The translations under genes and the position numbers were made by a program. The notes under the pieces are model-generated. The model did no database searches. It was not told the DNA's origin and saw only the letters and a program-made list of their open reading frames with translations. This document shows positions 13,865-29,049 of a DNA stretch of 64,000 bases, one piece after another (positions within the stretch are counted from its first letter, which is position 1; the number at the start of each line of letters is the position of its first letter). Source of the DNA: Pycnopodia helianthoides (Eukaryota > Echinodermata > Asteroidea > Forcipulatida > Asteriidae); contig CM063246.1 in assembly GCA_032158295.1 (NCBI GenBank), forward strand, positions 21,094,135 through 21,158,134, read 5' to 3'.

Positions 13865-16240
13865 TTTATGCTGACGTGACGTGGGGACTTTTACGAGTCA
13901 GTGGCACAACCAGGCATTTTAAATTGTTTTTTGTTTTTGTTTTGTTGTTGTTGTTTTTTTTTTTTTTGGGGGGGGTTGGGGGTTGGTTTTAATGTCTCTA
14001 ACCATTCATTAATGTTGTGCACTTTTTTCGACCTAATTGTGGGGGGGGGGGGGGTCAGTGTGGGGGCTACCGCCTTCCCCGCTTCCCCCTATCTCTGGTT
14101 ACCTTACTGTTAATTACGAGCTTATACACACGTCACCACGCGCATACATTATTTATTTCTCTATACGAGGGCAGACATAAATGAAATCTCATCCCAGACT
14201 CAATTTCATCCATTATTTGAGGTTATTTTTTACTCGATTTCACGATCCCCGCTGGTTTGTTGCCATTGACTGATTGATTCCGCCACAGGGGCCCGGTGCC
14301 ATTCCAACGAATACAATCATTTTTTTTTACCGCCATGGTCGATGGCAGTGGCATGCTCGATGGGAAAGCGCTAGAGGGCGCATTTGGGTGTGTTAAATCC
14401 CCACCCCTAAAACCCTGTACGTTTCTATCGATTTCTCTATTGTTAAGTTGCTGTCTGTGACCTCCGTTTTATGGTCCGTGTCGGTTTTTGATATTATCCA
14501 ATATCACAAACAGTAAGATCAGCTGATGGAAGAACTTGACTCGTGACCGACCAAGGATGATTCCTGGCCGTGCCACTGGACACTGACAAGAACAACTCGA
14601 CCGGGTTAGCGGACTCGCCGCAAAATGAAACATCTGTTCTGTGGTGTCTCGAAGATGCCACATTAATCTCTCTGAAGACTTCATATTTTAATATAAGCAG
14701 CGCCTTTGATTCAAGTTTAATCAGGCGTATCAAAATAGCTTCCGGTAGTGGAGAGCCCGCGTTTGTGAGTATTTTTAGTATTTTTAAATTGATTTCCGGA
14801 TTGCGACGTTTTTTTCTCGGTAGTGACTACAATGGGACTCGAAAAATAGAAGAGACAGACAAAGCCCGTCTGTCATAAAAGACGTTATAATGTCAAGGTG
14901 GACTCGAACACGAAACAATGTTTTCAGAAATAGATATTTTCTACTAAGCGCGGTTATATCTGACAGCATCAGCAGCATCAGCAACAACAACAACAAAAAC
15001 AAACAAACAATGGCATTTTTTCACAGAACTCGGGAAAGTATTGACCACATAGCGCTTTACATACATCGGTGTTAAGGTAAAAACCAAATAATATTCTTTA
15101 TCCCCGATGCAAATTTATCATCTATCAAATGGCATATTTGGACCGGAAAAATCTAAGCTGCGAGGAATACACCAACGTTCGTAAGGGAACTAATATGATT
15201 GCATCTCGCTTCTCAAGTTATTTGCAGAACCATTTTGTCCCTCTTCTTTTGCTATAGAAAAGAAAAACATAGAGAGCAGGTGTTGCGAGTGGAAATTCTT
15301 GCACCTTTTCAACCAACCCGGCAAACAATTTATCACAAGCCACATACCGGTAAAGACAGACACGCTCTTTCCCCTTCCGACCCGATAGCGCTAAACTAAC
15401 AGAATCAATTTTCTCCCGAACGTGTTACAAATTCTACGGCAGGCTCAACCCCCCACCGTAGTCAATCAACCCAGTTGTATTACCAAGCAATTAAATTTTT
15501 TAGTCAACAGGAGAAATCTATGATGTGTAGAAACTCATCTTCTCGTCAAGAAATTGTGGGAAAAAGTGGGGGGAAAAAAAGAATAAAAAAACATCTCAAT
15601 GTTATCTCGAAGCAAATCTGGCCACGTCAGACGTCTTCAAGTCTGGCTTTAGCATCCACCTGCCCGGGGCAGATACGCGTGGCTTGCCTACAAAAAAGTT
15701 TCTACATTATAATGTAAAAAAATATGGGATCGGGATGCTCTAGATTTCTAGCTCAATCCAATGATGGAATTTGGTCTTCTGCAATCTATAGGGGGAGGTG
15801 GCTTTTCCCCATGCATGATTCACGGTGACTTTCTATAAAAGAGGCCAAATTTTATAAAGGGACTGTGTGGCATTTGTTGGGGATTCTAAAAAGAAAAGAT
15901 TATAGACGACGGAACTTCTAAGTTCCTCCAACCCCCCCCCCCCAGGCACTATAGTTGAGTTGAAGTAACATAAACTATGTTACATGGTAACAAGATGGTC
16001 AAGGTGGACAAAATGTCCTTAAATTTTGTTCGCTTTAAATTCTTTGAGAAAGTGAGTGAAATGATTAGTTTCCATTTCTTTTGAGTCCAAAGCTCAATGT
16101 TTGAAAACAGTAAAAACATAAATACAAGCAAGTTATACCCTCCACTCCCATTATTTTTCTCGTGACTCTGATGACAGATTGAGCTTAAACTTTCACAGGT
16201 TAAACACAAAATTGGGTTTATGTTGGTTCATATTAAATGC
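13865..16240. other. Intergenic stretch with homopolymer runs
   Basis: Contains a T-run followed by a G-run (about 13955-13985), a 14-base G-run (14041-14054) and a C-run (15935). The segment 16145-16210 resembles the interior of the TTAA-flanked repeat family described at 42624. No coding exon supported. Confidence 0.45.
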
Positions 16241-16247
16241 ATATACT

Positions 16248-16400
16248 GGGGTCGATTTCACAAAACTCTTCCTAACTTAGGACTAGTCCTAGGCAATGCT
16301 AAGAGATAGGACTAGTCCTAAGTTAGGACCAGTAAGTGCTATCTCTTATCATTGCCTAGGACTAGTCCTAAGTTAGGAAGAGTTTTGTGAAATCGACCCC
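16248..16400. mobile_element. MITE-like foldback with 51-bp perfect arms
   Basis: The arms 16248-16298 and 16350-16400 are exact reverse complements, and continue inward about 11 bp with one mismatch. The ends are GGGGTCGATTTCACAAAACT. The arms contain internal palindromes (ACTAGTCC, CCTAGG). It has no coding capacity. Confidence 0.85.
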
Positions 16401-16910
16401 TGGTCTTTGACAACAATCAATATTTTATTGTCCATCACCTGCTTTAAAGGAGGTGCCATCGTTTGTTTTGTTTTTTTTGTCACCGTAATGCTGATTAATA
16501 GGCAAAGTTATCAAGAAAGGCTCAATAAGAACTCAGTTGAATACAGTGTCTACTTGTTCAGAAAACAGGGGAAAAGTTGTCACGGTATTTTTTCATCTCG
16601 AACGTCGAATCCATCCATGTTTTAGAGCGAGGTGTGACAGCCGCGGGTACCAACCGCATCCCTGGCCGCAGCATTCAAAAACGGACACCACGAGCATTTG
16701 AATCTCCACAAGTCGCCTTTATAGGAGGTCTTTGAAAGTTTCAAATTTATCGACAAAACTTTCTCATCAACGGGGGCACTTCGGACGAAATGATTTCGCT
16801 GGAAGCTTTACAGTCTTCCATTACAATCTTCGTACCATTTATGTTTAGTCGAGGTGAAGTAACGTTACTGGTATGATGCCGCTGTGTTAAAAAATATATA
16901 GGCTTATAGG
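16401..16910. other. No gene seen
   Basis: Ordinary unique-looking sequence with only short ORFs. Confidence 0.4.
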
Positions 16911-16918
16911 CCTATATC

Positions 16919-16990
16919 TATCTTTGTTCAACCCAAAATTATAAAAAACTTTACCCAGTCTGTTTCCCTTGTGGTTTTTGACTTGACAGC
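16919..16990 (+). mobile_element. SINE tail fragment
   Basis: Carries the TCTTTGTTCAACCCAAAATT phrase and ACCCAGTCTGTTTCCCTTGT, the 3' part of the tRNA-derived SINE family seen at 18301, without the tRNA head. Confidence 0.7.
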
Positions 16991-17720
16991 CAAAAAAAGT
17001 TGAACACATTTTTATCTTCGATCGAATCAGGCCATATTTTAACAGGGGATAAAAAGTGGTATTGCACTCTTATATACCCCTAGTCCTGATTCAGGTGAAT
17101 AACCTACACAAAACGGACTGGTACACCCATAGAAGGTAAAAAAACACCAGAGGCACACACCGCCCCGGGACGACAACCAACCTATTATAAAATGAAAATA
17201 TAAAGTAACGACTGTATACTGCAGAGAGGCTTGTCCCGTCGAATTGATCACATTTCCCCCCGGTTGAGCTCACAGGGGACAGGTATAGCAAGTATGGCAC
17301 ATCAGCTTACAAAAAAAAGAAGACACGAAAAGGAATTCCCACAATATTGTGCTCGGGGCGGGCACATGGTTGTGACGGAGGGGAACAGGCCCCGGTCGGG
17401 GTGACTCATTGTGTCGCCCTCTGGGTTCAAGTCACGAGAAGGTAAAAAAAGAATCAAAGAATTTATTCTGAACCCCCATTGACGGAATATACAGAAAGTG
17501 TGCCTATAAAACTACAATGACAACATGACCCTATTCTAGATGTGAGGACAGGTGTGAAACATAATGTGTAGAAGTTGCCCCACCTCCACAGTTATGAATG
17601 AATATAAGCTGCAATTGATTCGGGGGATAAGAAATCAAACTCGAACGGATTATGCTGTTTTCACAAAACAAAACAAACGCAATTCAATAACAGACAACAA
17701 GGTTTTTAGCCAGGATTTGG
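16991..17720. other. No gene seen
   Basis: Short ORFs only; nothing recognised on either strand. Confidence 0.4.
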
Positions 17721-17727
17721 TGAAAAG

Positions 17728-17860
17728 GGTGTCCAAATTTGCTAGAAAAAAAAACTAGGTGTCCAAACTGCTCATTTACAATACATTTACATGTAAAGGA
17801 CAGATAAAACAGGGTGTCCAAATTTTAAACAGGGTGTCCAAAAGACACCCAGACACCCCT
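17728..17860 (+). repeat. Cluster of GGTGTCCAAA motifs
   Basis: Four copies of GGTGTCCAAA within about 120 bp, the last followed by the inverted phrase GACACCCAGACACCCCTG. Probably the degraded end of an inverted-repeat element. Confidence 0.6.
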
Positions 17861-18180
17861 GTGGCTAACACTTTGTTAGAAAAATAGTTAAATTTTCGTA
17901 AACATGCATTCTAATAAGATCGAAGATTAAGATATTCATCACGTGACTGTACAAGTAAACCGAACAATTAATTGTGTTTAACTTTTAAACCAATTCCTCG
18001 AACTGTTGATTGTTGACTTTTCTTCGATTGAAATATTGATATGCATGTGTCTTAGTATTTTTGATTGTGTTGTTATTTTTTGTATATTTTTTAAATATTT
18101 CGTTTTTACAGAAATGTATCAGCTTTATACAATATATTGTATCAGCTTTGTAGCAGATCGAGTTGTTCTGTAATGTTTCT

Positions 18181-18292
18181 TAAATAATTTTGGGTTGAAC
18201 AAAGAAAAATTGACTAGAGCGGGATTTGAACCAACGACCTCCGGATAACGTTCTCTACCAACTGAGCTATCTAGTCCTATGTTGGTGGTCTC
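18181..18292 (-). mobile_element. tRNA-derived SINE, head-to-head partner
   Basis: On the - strand it reads an A-box (TAGCTCAGTTGG), a B-box (GGTTCAAATCCCG), then TCAATTTTTCTTTGTTCAAC. It faces the copy at 18301 with about 10 bases between, forming a long inverted repeat. Not a functional tRNA: the anticodon arm is damaged. Confidence 0.85.
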
Positions 18293-18300
18293 CCTATTTT

Positions 18301-18452
18301 AGTAGACCGCCAACATAGGGCTAGATAGCTCAGTTGGTAGAGCGCCGGCACGTTAATCCGGAGGACGGTAGTTGGTTCAAATCCCGCTCGTCAATTTTTC
18401 TTTGTTCAACCCACCTACCCAGTCAGTTTCCCTTGTGGTTTATTACTTGATA
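18301..18452 (+). mobile_element. tRNA-derived SINE
   Basis: Leader GACCGCCAACATAGGG, tRNA-like head with A- and B-boxes intact, then the family tail ending in CCCTTGTGGTTTATTACTTG. The anticodon arm resembles tRNA-Asn(GTT) with the invariant T33 replaced by C, so it is a pol III element rather than a tRNA gene. Confidence 0.85.
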
Positions 18453-19364
18453 TGGAAATGTATTCTTCAAATATTTTGTCACCATGTCCCCTTACTAATG
18501 TCTACAAGAACCATCAAAGTCTGGCCTTGTACAGCACAATGAAATGGGTATTAATAATTACATTTATATGTGGTATAATGCTCATCAAACACTTGCCAAT
18601 ATGCATGGTTTGGTGCTAGGCATTATGAACAAAGTGCTGCTAGCCTTGATAAAATATTTAGCCCTTCCCTCCAGTCATGAAAACAAAGTCAGAAACAATT
18701 TGCTCACTAGAGCTTAGACGCTTCCAAAATTGATTCTACAATAAGAAAACTAAGCCCTTCAAAGATAATAGGAAAACACATTTATTAAAAAGGGATAAAG
18801 AAATTCGATATTATTCTCTGAATTCAGAGTCTCTTTTTCTTTTTGGAAAAGTGATAGGAAAAAGACATTTTGGTTTCTACTTTACTAGCACTGTACTTAA
18901 AGACACTGGACACCTTTGGTAATTGTCAAAGACCAGTCTTCCCACTTGGTGTATCCCAACAAAAAACACCCCTATTTGGAACTGATTGTATAACCCTTAC
19001 CCACCCACATATCTGGTGATTATTTCGATACATTCAATACAGCCTCTAAAGGACCCACCTGTCCATAACTTTTAAAGAAAACAATTTGGATATTCTGTTT
19101 CATGTTAATGCGGCCTTAAAAATAGGCAAATTTTACTTTTCGAAGAACATACAAAATAAATTGTGAAACCAAAAATGCAATAGTATTACGGCTGTTTTAG
19201 GGACAAGGTCCATCAAACACACAAATTTGAAGGAAATCCATTTCTTGACCGTAGCCAACATTGTCAAAAAAATCTTAGGTATTTTATACTCCCTTACTCT
19301 TCAGTACTTATTTATTTGAGGTTTTCAACATTATTTTTTGAAAAGGTTACTATTAGTATTCGCG
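18453..19364. other. Intergenic, with one repeat fragment
   Basis: At 18897 a TTAA followed by AGACACTGGACACCTTTGGT opens what looks like the left end of a TTAA-flanked foldback family; its right end is not visible. No gene. Confidence 0.4.
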
Positions 19365-19728
19365 TTCACCACATCGTGTTGTCACCACATCGTGTTGTCA
19401 CCACATCGTGTTGTCACCACATTGTGTTGTCACCACATTGTGTTGTCACCACATCGTGTTGTCACCACATCGTGTTGTCACCACATTGTGTTGTCACCAC
19501 ATCGTGTTGTCACCACATCGTGTTGTCACCACATCGTGTATGTTTCACCACATCGTGTTGTCACCAACCAATCGTGTTGTCACCACATCGTGTTGTCACC
19601 ACATCGTGTTGTCACCACATCGTGTTGTCACCACATCGTGTTGTCACCACATCGTGTTGTCACCACATCGTGTTGTCACCACATCGTGTTGTCACCACAT
19701 CGTGTTGTCACCACATCGTGATGTCACC
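19365..19728. repeat. 16-bp minisatellite, about 22 copies
   Basis: Unit CACCACATCGTGTTGT in tandem, with some C-to-T variants (CATTGTG) and two small irregularities near 19538 and 19563. The unit length is not a multiple of three and has no stop in any + frame, so all three frames stay open and read the same 16-residue repeat (HHIVLSPHRVVTTSCC in rotation). I treat the ORFs as by-products of the repeat. Confidence 0.95.
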
Positions 19729-20555
19729 CTCTCCATACGGGTGATCGACAGTCGACATGACCACACAATCAACAAAAAAGTAATAGCTTAATTATATTTA
19801 CGAAGTATACGCGGTTTGAATGACGCATTGTGCGATTGTTGGCCTATACAAAATACGGGAATTAAGATATGCACAAACCATCGCCGTCGATTTGTTGAGG
19901 GTAAATTGGAGCACGTTATACGGAATGATTTATCATCCGAAATTAATCCACTCGTTTAGTGCAGAATAATAAATCCTGAAGTAGCTTTCACCAAATTTGT
20001 GTCGATTAAACCTGACATGGTGAAGTGTTCCCCCACCGACCGGAAATTGCCACTATACGGTGATTATTCACGGTATAAATGAATACTGTTTTGTTGCATT
20101 GTTGCAAACATTATCACCTCTTACAAACATTTTACAACTCACGGTAAATTTTTAAATTCATTTTGATGTGTGTAATTACGTTATTAATTTGATCTGGACT
20201 GTGAAGAAGAAGAAAAACATTCTCATAACAGCATTTACCCGATGACATCTCCTCACGCTCAGTCACCTCACCGAGTAGTTTTATTTCGTTATCTTTAACT
20301 CCCACATGATGAGAAGGTTTGGATAAACATTGACAGTAATTGTGATGGGCTATAATAACTGAATAATAAGCAGTTGCCACGGCAACTTCACGTCACCATT
20401 GTAGCATGATTCTCTCCTCGCACTATTGTCCCTGACCGGGGGGAGGGGGCAGGTTTTCCTACCGCGCAACGGCCACCAGAGAACTGGGCAATATTGTCCT
20501 CAGCTCCATTCAACGCTCGCGCGTTCGTCATCTCGAGCTATTATTAATGTTTCAA
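19729..20555. other. No gene seen
   Basis: Unique-looking intergenic sequence with short ORFs only. Confidence 0.4.
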
Positions 20556-20556
20556 G

Positions 20557-20897
20557 CAGGGCTCGAATTTTACACTGGACTGCAAATTAGCGGTCTTGTG
20601 TTTGTCAATTTCATAACTTTGCTTTAAAAAAAAAGAAGAAGAAGAAGAAGATGTTCAAATGTTGAGGTCATGAGTCTCATAAATATCTTTCAATTCTGCC
20701 GAGTATCAACGCTTTACTTTTTTACCCATCATGCCCATAAAGACAAAAGAAATGAGTCATCTATTCAGAGTTTGCTCAAATAAAAACAGTTCAATAAACT
20801 GCTTCTCCTTTTGTTTCTGGTCTTTTCTAAAAATTTGATTTTGGTCTTCTAAACAAAAATCTGGTAATTTAAAACAATCTGAGCTACAAGCCCTGCA
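20557..20897. mobile_element. Inverted-repeat element, GCAGGGCTCGAATTT family
   Basis: Begins CAGGGCTCGAATTT and ends near CAAGCCCTGCAG, with interior phrases (GCGGTCTTGTGTTT, CTCAAATGTTGAG-like) shared with the element at 43239-43631. Interrupted by a small GAA repeat. No coding capacity. Confidence 0.65.
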
Positions 20898-21790
20898 GTC
20901 TTGTAGACCCCCCCCCCCCCACACACACACACACAATATACCACAACCACCAATTCGAGTCCTGTTACAAGCATAAGCTCCAATAGCAAGGGGCGCTTCG
21001 TATTATGAAAGGCGATCCAGGTCGATTTTAAATTACCGTTGGAAACCCGTGCAAGTAGTGGGCCCTCTGTTTTCTTACTACGCCACGGTCTTGTAAAAGA
21101 TAAGATAAAAACGGTCTTGGAGCAAGACTACACTCAATATTTCATCCAGCAGCTTATCAAGTGCGACCTCTATTGACAGTAATAATTGTGTTATTTAATG
21201 GACTGGATAAGCTCATACATACAGTTTAGTTTATACCGGTATTTATTGGCACTTTAACATAAAATTTGAATACTCAACTATGTTTGAATCGTTAAAAATG
21301 TAATAACAAGCGCAGAGAAAATACAACTCACATTTTGTTAATGATATTTTTAATGGCACAATGAAAGTACAACATTAATTTACTATAAGGGGTAAGAATA
21401 AGGAAAAGAAAAAGAAAAAAAAAAAATGATATGGTCATCATTATTCAAATTTTTGTCACATTCCTTAGGGGGCACCAATAGGGATTAGGGAAATCAACTA
21501 AATAATTGATTATGACCTGTTTGTAAAACTACCAACCAGTCCTTATGATACGAGGGAACTGAAATGAATTGGATCCATTTCAGTGGAGGCAGACTTGAAT
21601 TTTTATGAAAAGTGAAATGTAGGATAGGAATGTAATTACAACACGGTACTAGATTGTATCTTGTACCAGATGCATGACCGGTGACATCACAACAAGAATA
21701 TACACAATAGCCACAGAGCCTGGACTTCCTGCAGGCACGATTTGTACACATCAGTGGAAGAAAATATAAAAACTGACACTTCATGGAGAT
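20898..21790. other. No gene seen
   Basis: Contains a C-run joined to a (CA)n run at about 20910-20935 and A/T-rich unique sequence. Confidence 0.4.
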
Positions 21791-21794
21791 TGCA

Positions 21795-22155
21795 TTAAAG
21801 GTATTGTACAGGATTGGTGGAGCTGACAAAACAGTGGCAAACAAAGTACATGTTTTGTGTGATTAACCATATACATGAAATAACAAACCTGTGAAAATTT
21901 GAGCTCAATTGGTCATCGAAGTCACGAGAAAATAGTGAAAAGAGACCTAATGTGTTTTCTGTTTTTCAAACATCGAGTTTATTATCGCGTGCGATAAAAA
22001 CTATTGTTTTATTCATTTCTCAGAAACGATAGCATTTTAGGCAGAAATATTTTAAGGAACCCTTTCTACCATTACTTACTTTATCATGTAAGTTATGTGT
22101 GAATCTGTGAACATTTGTGTTTTTCGATCTTACCAATAGTGTACAGGGCCTTTGA
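21795..22155. mobile_element. TTAA-type foldback, diverged copy
   Basis: Starts TTAAAGGTATTGTACAGGAT and ends with the inverse ACCAATAGTGTACAGGGCCT. The interior (GTCACGAGAAAATAGTGAAA, TTTATTCATTTCTC) matches the family at 49819-50217. The right end is TTGA in place of TTAA. Confidence 0.65.
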
Positions 22156-22499
22156 TTTTTTTCCCAACTTTTGATATGAAGCAAGGCGGTTAGGCGGGCA
22201 CATCTCAAAGTTAATTTAATAACTCTTTGAAATTATTACACAAAATGTAATTTATTTTTTACATATATTACCCGTAAAGTGTCTCGCCTATCAGAAAGGA
22301 CCTGGATTGAATAAAGTCACTCTTTTTGTATAAACAAAGGTTACGAGGTCTGTAACCGAAAGTTTACCTTCTAAATAGAATTACTAAATTGATTACTACA
22401 TCCTGCTTATACAAGCGATGGCATGGAGTACTGCAATAAGTATGACCTTTTGCTTCTTAACCTGAATCACCTATTAATTTAAGCTGGCCCTGTGTTGTG

Positions 22500-23064
22500 C
22501 TTGCAAAAATGATTGCCCATGCCAGATTTATGTGGAGAATTTTGTACAAATGCAAGGAAGGAGTAACCTACTACCTCCCTACACGAAAGGTAATGCAAAC
22601 CATCCATGAAATGTATCAAAAATCATCGTGCGACAAATGTATAATACAACAAGTGTTACATACCTATCATCATCCATCGAGTTATGCCCTCAAGAAGCTG
22701 GAGCCATTTCCAGACTTTCTCTTCTCTACTCTGCATAAGTCCGTCCACCATAGTTGCCATGAAAACAGACCAACTCCAGAGTCCAGACCAAACCACAAGA
22801 GGGATCTATACACGAAGATCATCCTCAATCTCGTTCAATCACCCTCCTCCAAAGACGGACTGTCTTAAATTCTCCTTCCTACCAAGAACCACTGTGGAAT
22901 GGAACGTACTGTCCGTCACTGTCAGTGTCAGTGTCAGTGTCATGTCAACAGACAACACTGACTGGGGAATCCACGTCTGCACAGTCATGATGCCAGTTGA
23001 GGCCTTCAAGTCCACGATTAATGACATTCAGATGTCAACTTTCCTGGGGGCTCACCATTAATTT
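22500..23064 (+). mobile_element. 3' end of a non-LTR retrotransposon reverse transcriptase, degraded
   Basis: The frame 22684-23061 contains KTDCLKFSFLPRTTVEWNVL, then VEAFKSTI: the (F)FPRT--WN-L and -FK--I landmarks of the C-terminus of CR1/Jockey-like reverse transcriptases. A GTCAGT hexamer repeat near 22916-22942 interrupts the conserved block. The upstream part is in another frame, showing a frameshift. It ends about 250 bp before DECR1 exon 1. Confidence 0.65.
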
Positions 23065-23317
23065 CGTCACTAGTCACCATTGCGCCTGCAACTAGTATTT
23101 TCCCAATGTGGAGGTTGTTGGTTGTAGTATTTAACAGATACAGATGGTAGTTCGCACTTAGTACGTACTGTTGTACAGATATAGATTAGATGTAATCCAG
23201 TCGTCAGAGTTCGGTCGGCTAGATTTGTTTAATGGCGCGCCACTCGTTGCCACTAGACTCTTGAGGGCGCTCTGCCGCGTCGGGACAACAATATTTCTGC
23301 ACTTGTTCATATGCACG

Positions 23318-26957
<3,640 letters not shown>

Positions 26958-27525
26958 TCATCTTCAAGGAGAAATGGACGTCTCGGTTGTGATCTGCCCG
27001 TATCTTCTTATCAACAGGGCGCTCTGTTGAAGACACCATCAAGACCGTCCACAAAGAAATTCCTTCTTTTTTCATTACATCATTTGAAAGTTAACACACA
27101 TTTGTCTATAAGTACTGTCATATATTGACACAATTTACCTGACGCAGCACAGCGCACAGGATTGGCCTATGAACATCTTCCTTTTGACCTCTAGGCGAGG
27201 GCGCCCTACTCAACTGACATCACGTGCATAAGGTCTATTAAGGCACCAAAGAGTAGAACTACAGGGTTTTACTGTAAGCATGTAATACGCAGAATTTATT
27301 ATATCAAAATAATACATTTATTGACTATTTACAATTGTTACAGCCTGTTGTTACCAAATTCATTCAAATCCACACTTGCTATAAATATATAATCAGTGTC
27401 TTCTCCTCCAAATCAAACAGTTCTAATTATTCAAAGTCATTCACATGGAATACATGTCATTTACGGTCTGATTATATCATACGGGTGTTTTGTGAATACT
27501 ATTTGAATAAATGAATATTTATATC
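26958..27525 (+). other. Probable DECR1 3' untranslated region
   Basis: A/T-rich sequence between the DECR1 stop and a canonical AATAAA. No competing ORF of note. The end point is an estimate. Confidence 0.5.
27506..27511 (+). promoter_or_regulatory. Candidate polyadenylation signal for DECR1
   Basis: Canonical AATAAA about 550 bases after the DECR1 stop, followed by A/T-rich sequence and then by a foldback element. It is the best-placed hexamer; others in this A/T-rich stretch cannot be excluded. Confidence 0.45.
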
Positions 27526-27567
27526 AAAATTACCATTGGGTTTTACTACATTGACAACAGGAATCAG

Positions 27568-27932
27568 GGACCAATTTCATAGAGTTGTTTCAGCAGAAAA
27601 TTGTGCTTAATAACTTGCTGCTAAGCTGACATTAGCAGGAAACCAGTCACAGACAGTACATGTGACATGGTATTTTGGCTGGTAACCTTATTCTGGTTAG
27701 CAAAATTGTGCAAAACTCTTTTTGTGCTTAAGCAGCTCTATGAGCTGCTTAAGCTTAAAGCAAAAAAAGTAGCTAAGCACAACAAAATCCTGCTTACCAG
27801 AATAAGGTTACCAGCCAGAATACCATGTCACGTGTACTATCTGTAACATGGTAACCTGCATACTTTTATTAAGCATAAAATTGTTAAGCAATATTTTCTG
27901 CTTTTAAAAGCAGCTCTATGAAGTTGGGCCCT
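27568..27932. mobile_element. Composite foldback between the convergent genes
   Basis: Two units of the CAATTTCATAGAGCTGCTTA family lie head to head, meeting at GAGCTGCTTAAGC near 27740. The outer ends are GGGACCAATTTCATAGAG and its inverse ending GTTGGGCCCT. Either a long inverted repeat or two insertions. Confidence 0.75.
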
Positions 27933-28564
27933 GGTTCCTTAAATGATTTTAAGACCATGACATGTTGAGGTTTGCTTTTATTTCATAGCAAATGTCAAAA
28001 TCTCCGCTTAACACATGTAAAAATCCATTATATGATTCCTATGGTTGAATTAAACAGTAAAAATGTATAAAATATAACAATTTGGACTTCACCTGTTGGG
28101 AATATGTTAATGACAATGTTCATTGTTAAATCATTCTCTAGTACCGGGAGAATTATTCATTCCAGTCAATGAGAAACTCTTGAATACAACTTTCCAATTA
28201 TAATTTTTGAAGAACTTACTTCGGTTTTCGGAAATGGTAGACGGGTACAGTACATATCATTCCTTTAAAGAAAAAAATCTAAATTCCGGCACTGGAATGG
28301 GCCGGCCTTTATATAAACGCAACGCCCAGCCTCAGTGATGTGGAACTTGAACTGAATGGAAGAAATCAAAATTGTGTCCTTGCAGAGCCTTTATTCGAGC
28401 GTGCTGTACAAAATTGTGCACGAGTGTAAATCCTGTAAGATAGTTGTAAATTGGTCCGCCGATTGTTTGGTAAAGTTTGCATTGCAAGTAAGCTTTGAAT
28501 TAAATAAGACATTGAATAAAAACGCTGAATACAAATTTTTAAATACGGATAAATCTGTTTTGAG

Positions 28565-28598
<34 letters not shown>

Positions 28599-29049
28599 AC
28601 AATAGTATCTTGAAACTTTAAGTGAACATTTACCGCTGTTTTGCATTCCAATTTAGAAACCTCTAGAAGCCAAAAACACTAATTTTGGAATGACTCTGTT
28701 ATAAGTTAAATATAAAAATTCTCTGAACTCTTAAGTGTTAATTTATTAATCAATTTACAATGTTTTCCCCTACAAATGTCTTGGCAGAAGTGCAAAACCA
28801 CTGGCACGCATCTTCCAGCTTCCACTTCAAATCTCCCAATCGCATTTTTTTGTTTGTCTTTCTTCCTTTTTTTTTGAACGGTACATTACAAAATATCGCT
28901 TCCAAAAATAACATGTATAAAATATGTGCTGACTACTTTGTCTATGTACATGTACAGATATAATACTGAGTTTTTTTTCTATTTTCCCAAAAGAAGCTAG
29001 CTTAGTCCTTTTCTTTCAGCCGATGATCCTCATAACAATTTTTGAGCTT
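27933..29049. other. Inter-genic 3' side, no gene seen
   Basis: A/T-rich sequence with several possible poly(A) hexamers on both strands and an (AT)n run. No exon supported. Confidence 0.4.
28567..28596. repeat. (AT)n microsatellite
   Basis: About 15 uninterrupted AT dinucleotides, self-complementary. Confidence 0.95.

Noticed and set aside
18318..18392. Possible functional tRNA gene
   Set aside because: A- and B-boxes are intact, but the anticodon loop lacks T33 and the acceptor stem does not pair; the same sequence recurs with a SINE tail.
19365..19728. CRISPR-like array
   Set aside because: The repeats are directly contiguous without spacers, in a eukaryotic setting.
19316..19791. Three overlapping + ORFs of 127-142 codons
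   Set aside because: All follow from the 16-bp minisatellite; there is no non-repetitive coding part and no splice context.
22497..22868. 123-codon + ORF as a host gene
   Set aside because: It overlaps the frameshifted retrotransposon remnant and has no splice or start support of its own.
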